A stretch of 64,000 nucleotides of DNA, from assembly GCA_002831545.1 (NCBI GenBank), contig CP025095.1, positions 806,001 to 870,000 of the forward strand, given 5' to 3'. A program made the translations under genes and the position numbers. Shown here in pieces: positions 61,443 to 64,000 of this stretch. Source of the stretch: Streptococcus suis. Lineage in GTDB: Bacteria; Bacillota; Bacilli; Lactobacillales; Streptococcaceae. The stretch's first letter is position 1, and each line of letters starts with the position of its first letter. The notes under the pieces are model-generated. The model did no database searches. It was not told the DNA's origin and saw only the letters and a program-made list of their open reading frames with translations.

Positions 61443-62352
61443 ATGAAACTTATTGGAAATATTCTGCGGTGGATTTGGCGGACATTTTGGGGTCTGATTT
61501 GGTTATCAATGGTGTTGGCTTGTGGTCTAGGTCTATTATTCTATTTTCAACAGGAAACAGCGCCTCAGATGTTACAAACTCTAGCTCAAAAAGTGCAATT
61601 GATGGTCAAAGGACAGTCTGAAGTGACGATTGAAGAAGGTGTTAATACCATTAAGCACCTGACGACTGATACGGTCAATACAGCTGATCATGGTCGATGG
61701 GAAAGCAATACTGCGACTGTTTACATTGAAACTCAGAATCCAACATTTGTAGCTGCCTATGAAACAGCCATTGCAAATTGGAATGCGACAGGGGCCTTCA
61801 CTTTTGTGATGACAAGTGATCCAAATCAGGCTGATATTATTGCTACTGAGATGAATGATGGAAATACCCAGGCGGCAGGTGAGGCCAATTCAACGACTAA
61901 TTTATTGACGAATTATTATAGCTCGGTAACGGTGCGTCTGAATAGTTTTTATTTATTAAACGACCAATATGGTTATGATGAGGCTGGGCAAAAAGCCCAG
62001 GACCACTACTCAGAGTTCGTGTCAACATCTCAGCGCAACTGATGCGAACAGAGTTCGCTTCATTTCCAACCTCCAACAGTCACTACTCTGACTGTTGGAG
62101 CTATGCGGGGGTGGGAGTGAAACAGTCAGAGTAGTGACTGTTTCAGCTCAACAACTAGAAATAAAGACTTGTTGACGAACTCTTTCTAGACTGGTCGAGT
62201 TCTTTCCCACTCCCACAGCTAAGCATGAATTGGGCCATGCTATTGGCCTAGATCATGAAGATAGTCAGACCTCTGTTATGGAATCGGCAGGTTCTAATCA
62301 TGGTATCCAGCAGGCAGATATTGATGCGGTCCTTGCCTTGTATTCAGAATAG
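61443..62352 (+). pseudogene. Membrane-anchored matrixin-like zinc metalloprotease, interrupted
   Basis: The N-terminal part (ATG 61443; anchor LIWLSMVLACGLGLLFYF; NPTFVAAYETAIANWNATGA; DIIATEMNDGNTQAAGEANS; YYSSVTVRLNSFYLLNDQYG) is followed by composite repeat C, which brings a TGA at 62040-62042. The catalytic part resumes at 62218 in another frame: AKHELGHAIGLDHEDSQTSV (HExxH-type HELGHAIGLDH with third His) and SAGSNHGIQQADIDAV to TAG 62352. So the zinc site is cut off from the rest and the protease should be inactive. Confidence 0.87.
61980..62216. repeat. Composite repeat C inserted in the metalloprotease gene
   Basis: Inverse of the copy at 40240-40630. It runs from GAGGCTGGGCAAAAAG through GTTCGTGTCAACATCTCAGC, GCGAACAGAGTTCGC, two palindromes (CCAACAGTCACTACTCTGAC-type and AAACAGTCAGAGTAG-type) and CTCAACAACT to GAGTTCTTTCCCACTCCC. 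Reading frame through its first 60 bases is open and looks protein-like only because it is in frame. Confidence 0.75.
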
Positions 62353-62362
62353 AAGGGAAAAT

Positions 62363-62731
62363 ATGTTTCGAACAATTACAAACACAATAAAACGTTATCC
62401 TGAGCAAGCTCTGCTCTTTCTCTATAATGCTGGGATTTTTGCATGGATGCAGTCTACCAGTCATTCGATTATGGAACAAATCGGTATAGATAGCAGCTGG
62501 TTTGATAAAATCCCTGAACCTATCAAGGCCTGGACAGGTGCCAGTCTAGAGAGTATGCAAACCTTACTCAATTCTTCCGCTTGGGGATGGCTGATTGTAT
62601 CTATGATATTGATGTTGGTCATCCGCTTTGTTAAGGGCTTGATCAAGTTTGTCATCATGCTGATTATTATCGGCGGTGGTCTTTATCTACTCTGGCAGAA
62701 TAAGGAATTGCTTAGTGGATTGAAGGTATAA
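62363..62731 (+). CDS. Membrane protein of unknown function
   Basis: 122 residues from ATG 62363 (AAGGGAAAAT upstream). Helical with two or three spans: RYPEQALLFLYNAGIFAWMQ, then SSAWGWLIVSMILMLVIRFV and GLIKFVIMLIIIGGGLYLLW. No motif seen. It lies 10 bases behind the broken protease and was probably its operon partner. Confidence 0.65.
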   Translation: MFRTITNTIKRYPEQALLFLYNAGIFAWMQSTSHSIMEQIGIDSSWFDKIPEPIKAWTGASLESMQTLLNSSAWGWLIVSMILMLVIRFVKGLIKFVIMLIIIGGGLYLLWQNKELLSGLKV

Positions 62732-62751
62732 AAATCGCAAAAGAAAAAAAG

Positions 62752-62793
62752 AAGCTGAGCAAGCCATCTTAGATGTCTGCTCAGCTTTTTTGA
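62752..62793 (+). terminator. Terminator after the membrane protein
   Basis: AAGCTGAGCA (62752-62761) and TGCTCAGCTT (62778-62787) followed by TTTTT. Confidence 0.85.
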
Positions 62794-62852
62794 CTTGTAA
62801 TACTCTTCGAAAATCAAACTCAGACCTTGTTGACTTGATTTGATGAGTGGAA

Positions 62853-62976
62853 GGGGAGCGGAAAAGAACTCGACCAAGATAAAAAGAGTTCGTCAACAAT
62901 TTTTCGTTTTAAGTTGTTGAGCTGAGATGTTGACACGAACCCTGAGAAGCGTGGTTGGTCTTTTTGGCCCAGCCTC
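62853..62976 (+). repeat. Composite repeat C, short form
   Basis: GGGAGCGGAAAAGAACTCGA, AAGAGTTCGTCAACAATTTT, GTTGTTGAGCTGAGATGTTG and CCTGAGAAGCGTGGTTGGTC, the same constant blocks as the 40240 copy but without the variable palindrome modules. Confidence 0.75.
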
Positions 62977-63038
62977 ACTTTCGCAGAGTACGGCAAGCCG
63001 AAAGTGACGATGTATCAAAGCTAATTCAAATGACTATA
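62977..63038. repeat. MITE-like repeat B, half copy
   Basis: Contains CGAAAGTGACGATGTATCAA and AGCTAATTCAAATGACTATA, the reverse of the left half of the 45353 copy. The other half is missing or replaced by the next repeat. Confidence 0.6.
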
Positions 63039-63079
63039 CCTTGAAACAAAATAGTAACAGGGTTCTATCTGCATAAGTA

Positions 63080-63403
63080 GAAACGAACTACGTTCGCCTA
63101 TCTCCAACCCCCAAAGTTTCCCCAAACCTTTTGTAGCGAACTTCGTTCGCTTTATTTCCAACCCCCAAAGTTTCCCCAAACCTTTTGTAGCAAACTACGT
63201 TCGCTTTATTTCCAACCCCCAAAGTTTCCCCAAACCTTTTGTAGCAAACTACGTTCGCTTTATTTCCAACCCCCAAAGTTTCCCCAAACCTTTTGTAGCG
63301 AACTTCGTTCGCTTTATCTCCAACCCCCAAAGTTTCCCCAAACCTTTTGTAGCGAACTTGGTTCGCTTTATTTCCAACCCCCAAAGTTTCCCCAAACCTT
63401 TGG
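63080..63403. repeat. 54-bp tandem repeat array, about six units
   Basis: Units begin at 63104, 63158, 63212, 63266, 63320 and 63374, exactly 54 bases apart, differing by single bases. Each holds a hairpin AGCGAAC-TTC-GTTCGCT (some with TAC or TTG loops) and CCAACCCCCAAAGTTTCCCC. The hairpin module also occurs once in repeat C copies. Any open frame across the array is a by-product: 54 is divisible by three. There are no variable spacers, so it is not CRISPR. Confidence 0.9.
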
Positions 63404-63434
63404 GGCTAGTCTAATTTTGATTTTCATTGAGTAT

Positions 63435-63635
63435 AAAATCCGGATAACAAGCTCAGCTTTTTATAGTGGTTTGGATTAGGGAAAGGACAAGTTTGAGTTA
63501 TAGTGTCAGCAACACCCTCCTAAAATAACTTTAGAGTTCTCAAATTGATAAACGTAGCTAATCCTGTTTTTGATTTGGTTTGCTATATATCCGCCACAAC
63601 CTGTTAGCATGAATCACTATCAAGTTTTCAAAGCT
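63435..63635. other. Gene-free stretch before the orphan holin
   Basis: No supported gene, terminator or repeat. It lies downstream of the minus-strand holin and may be decayed phage or bacteriocin-region sequence. Confidence 0.3.
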
Positions 63636-63908
63636 TTACTGCTCCCCTGTAGTGTTCCTATCAGAAGTTTCTTTCTTGTGGCTGATGCTATCAAGGGTTT
63701 CTTGACCATAGCTGTCTTTCTTGTTACTTAATATGCCCAAAAATAGAAGAATACTGAGAATAATACAAATGGTTTGCTCGATCTTATTCAATTCCTGACT
63801 GATATTGTAGCCAAAATAACTTGAGGCAATATTGTCAATCAGCATGAGAATAAGGGAAACAAGACCAATCCAAAACATATGGAGTTTGAGACGTTCTTTT
63901 AGTTTCAT
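63636..63908 (-). CDS. Phi LC3-family holin
   Basis: 90 residues, start 63908 with AGAAAGGGATTCAT. MKLKERLKLHMFWIGLVSLI, first span, then YNISQELNKIEQTICIILSI, second span LLFLGILSNKKDS and tail SYGQETLDSISHKKE. This follows the phi LC3 holin pattern (FW start, two spans, LGI..D....G..DS). It is not part of the prophage at 1-23 kb, which has its own holins; neighbours beyond the window would tell whether it belongs to another phage remnant or a host lysis module. Confidence 0.72.
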   Translation of the reverse strand: MKLKERLKLHMFWIGLVSLILMLIDNIASSYFGYNISQELNKIEQTICIILSILLFLGILSNKKDSYGQETLDSISHKKETSDRNTTGEQ

Positions 63909-64000
63909 ATGAATCCCTTTCTGTCATTGAAATTTTCTCCTGATAGCCCAAAAGGATAGCTGTTTTCTAATCCGATGGTAGACCGATTAACTATCGGATG

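Larger units (their letters stand above)
62800..63434. repeat. MITE-like repeat A with other repeats nested inside
   Basis: Outer ends ATACTCTTCGAAAATCAAA and TTTTGATTTTCATTGAGTAT match the ends of the 104-bp copy at 31571-31674, but here they are 635 bases apart. Between them lie repeat C (62853-62976), half of repeat B (62977-63038) and a 54-bp tandem array. No gene is seen. Confidence 0.65.

Noticed and set aside
63088..63384. A 98-codon minus-strand frame of repeating GVGNKANEVRYKRFGETL-like units
   Set aside because: It is the translation of a 54-bp tandem DNA repeat, a multiple of three, without a ribosome site; the DNA repeat itself explains it.
63080..63403. Regular 54-bp units looked like a CRISPR array
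   Set aside because: The whole unit repeats with only single-base changes; there are no unique spacers and no cas genes in the window.

Overview
The window reads as a low-GC streptococcal chromosome, most likely Streptococcus suis or a near relative. The gene order rodA - DJ-1 - gyrB - ezrA - serB, eno, the fibronectin-binding/RqcH-type gene, a trpXYZ-type transporter and an RNase J gene are typical of streptococci. The species name is inferred from remembered gene content, not from a search.

Bases 1-23,400 are the late half of a temperate siphophage. In order: the end of an SPFH-like protein, a DUF1492 (sigma region 4-like) regulator, a tRNA-Ser(GCU) with its own promoter, a ParB-DUF4417 protein, terminases, portal, a MuF head protein carrying a C-terminal RNase-like toxin domain followed by a CPCC-type immunity candidate, scaffold, capsid, connectors, tail tube, frameshifted tail chaperones, a 1,046-residue tape measure, a 1,411-residue tail-tip protein, two holin-like proteins and a CHAP-SH3 endolysin. 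After the lysis terminator comes an accessory (morphon-like) locus: consensus promoter, structured RNA, intrinsic terminator, a TenpN/AbiQ-like type III toxin gene, then a 77-nt tRNA-like cloverleaf and a terminator. The right attachment site must lie near 23,100-23,410; integrase and left end are outside the window.

From 23,400 to 34,000 the chromosome mixes housekeeping genes (ClC transporter, chorismate mutase, zinc-independent S14 under a perfect AdcR box, flavodoxin, NrnA/Pde2, ApbE, L31 type B) with mobile DNA: an IS30-family element with 12-bp flanking repeats, a frameshifted tyrosine integrase, an Fst-type type I toxin-antitoxin, and an IS1634-family element flanked by a 90-bp direct repeat that duplicates the rodA promoter.

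From 34,000 to 64,000 is ordinary core chromosome: rodA, DJ-1, gyrB, ezrA, serB, glycerate kinase, eno, lactonase, AI-2E-type permease, TPR protein, budA, RqcH/FBPS, a PTPS-related membrane protein, trpXYZ, ProXp deacylase, RNase J and an esterase. The trpXYZ leader combines a Trp-specific T-box with a second element, a 14-residue leader peptide holding three Trp codons. The region is rich in short repeats: MITE-like elements, modular palindrome-bearing composite repeats and a 54-bp tandem array, often nested. Two genes (a HAD hydrolase and a zinc metalloprotease) are broken by such repeats. The window ends with an orphan phi LC3-type holin.
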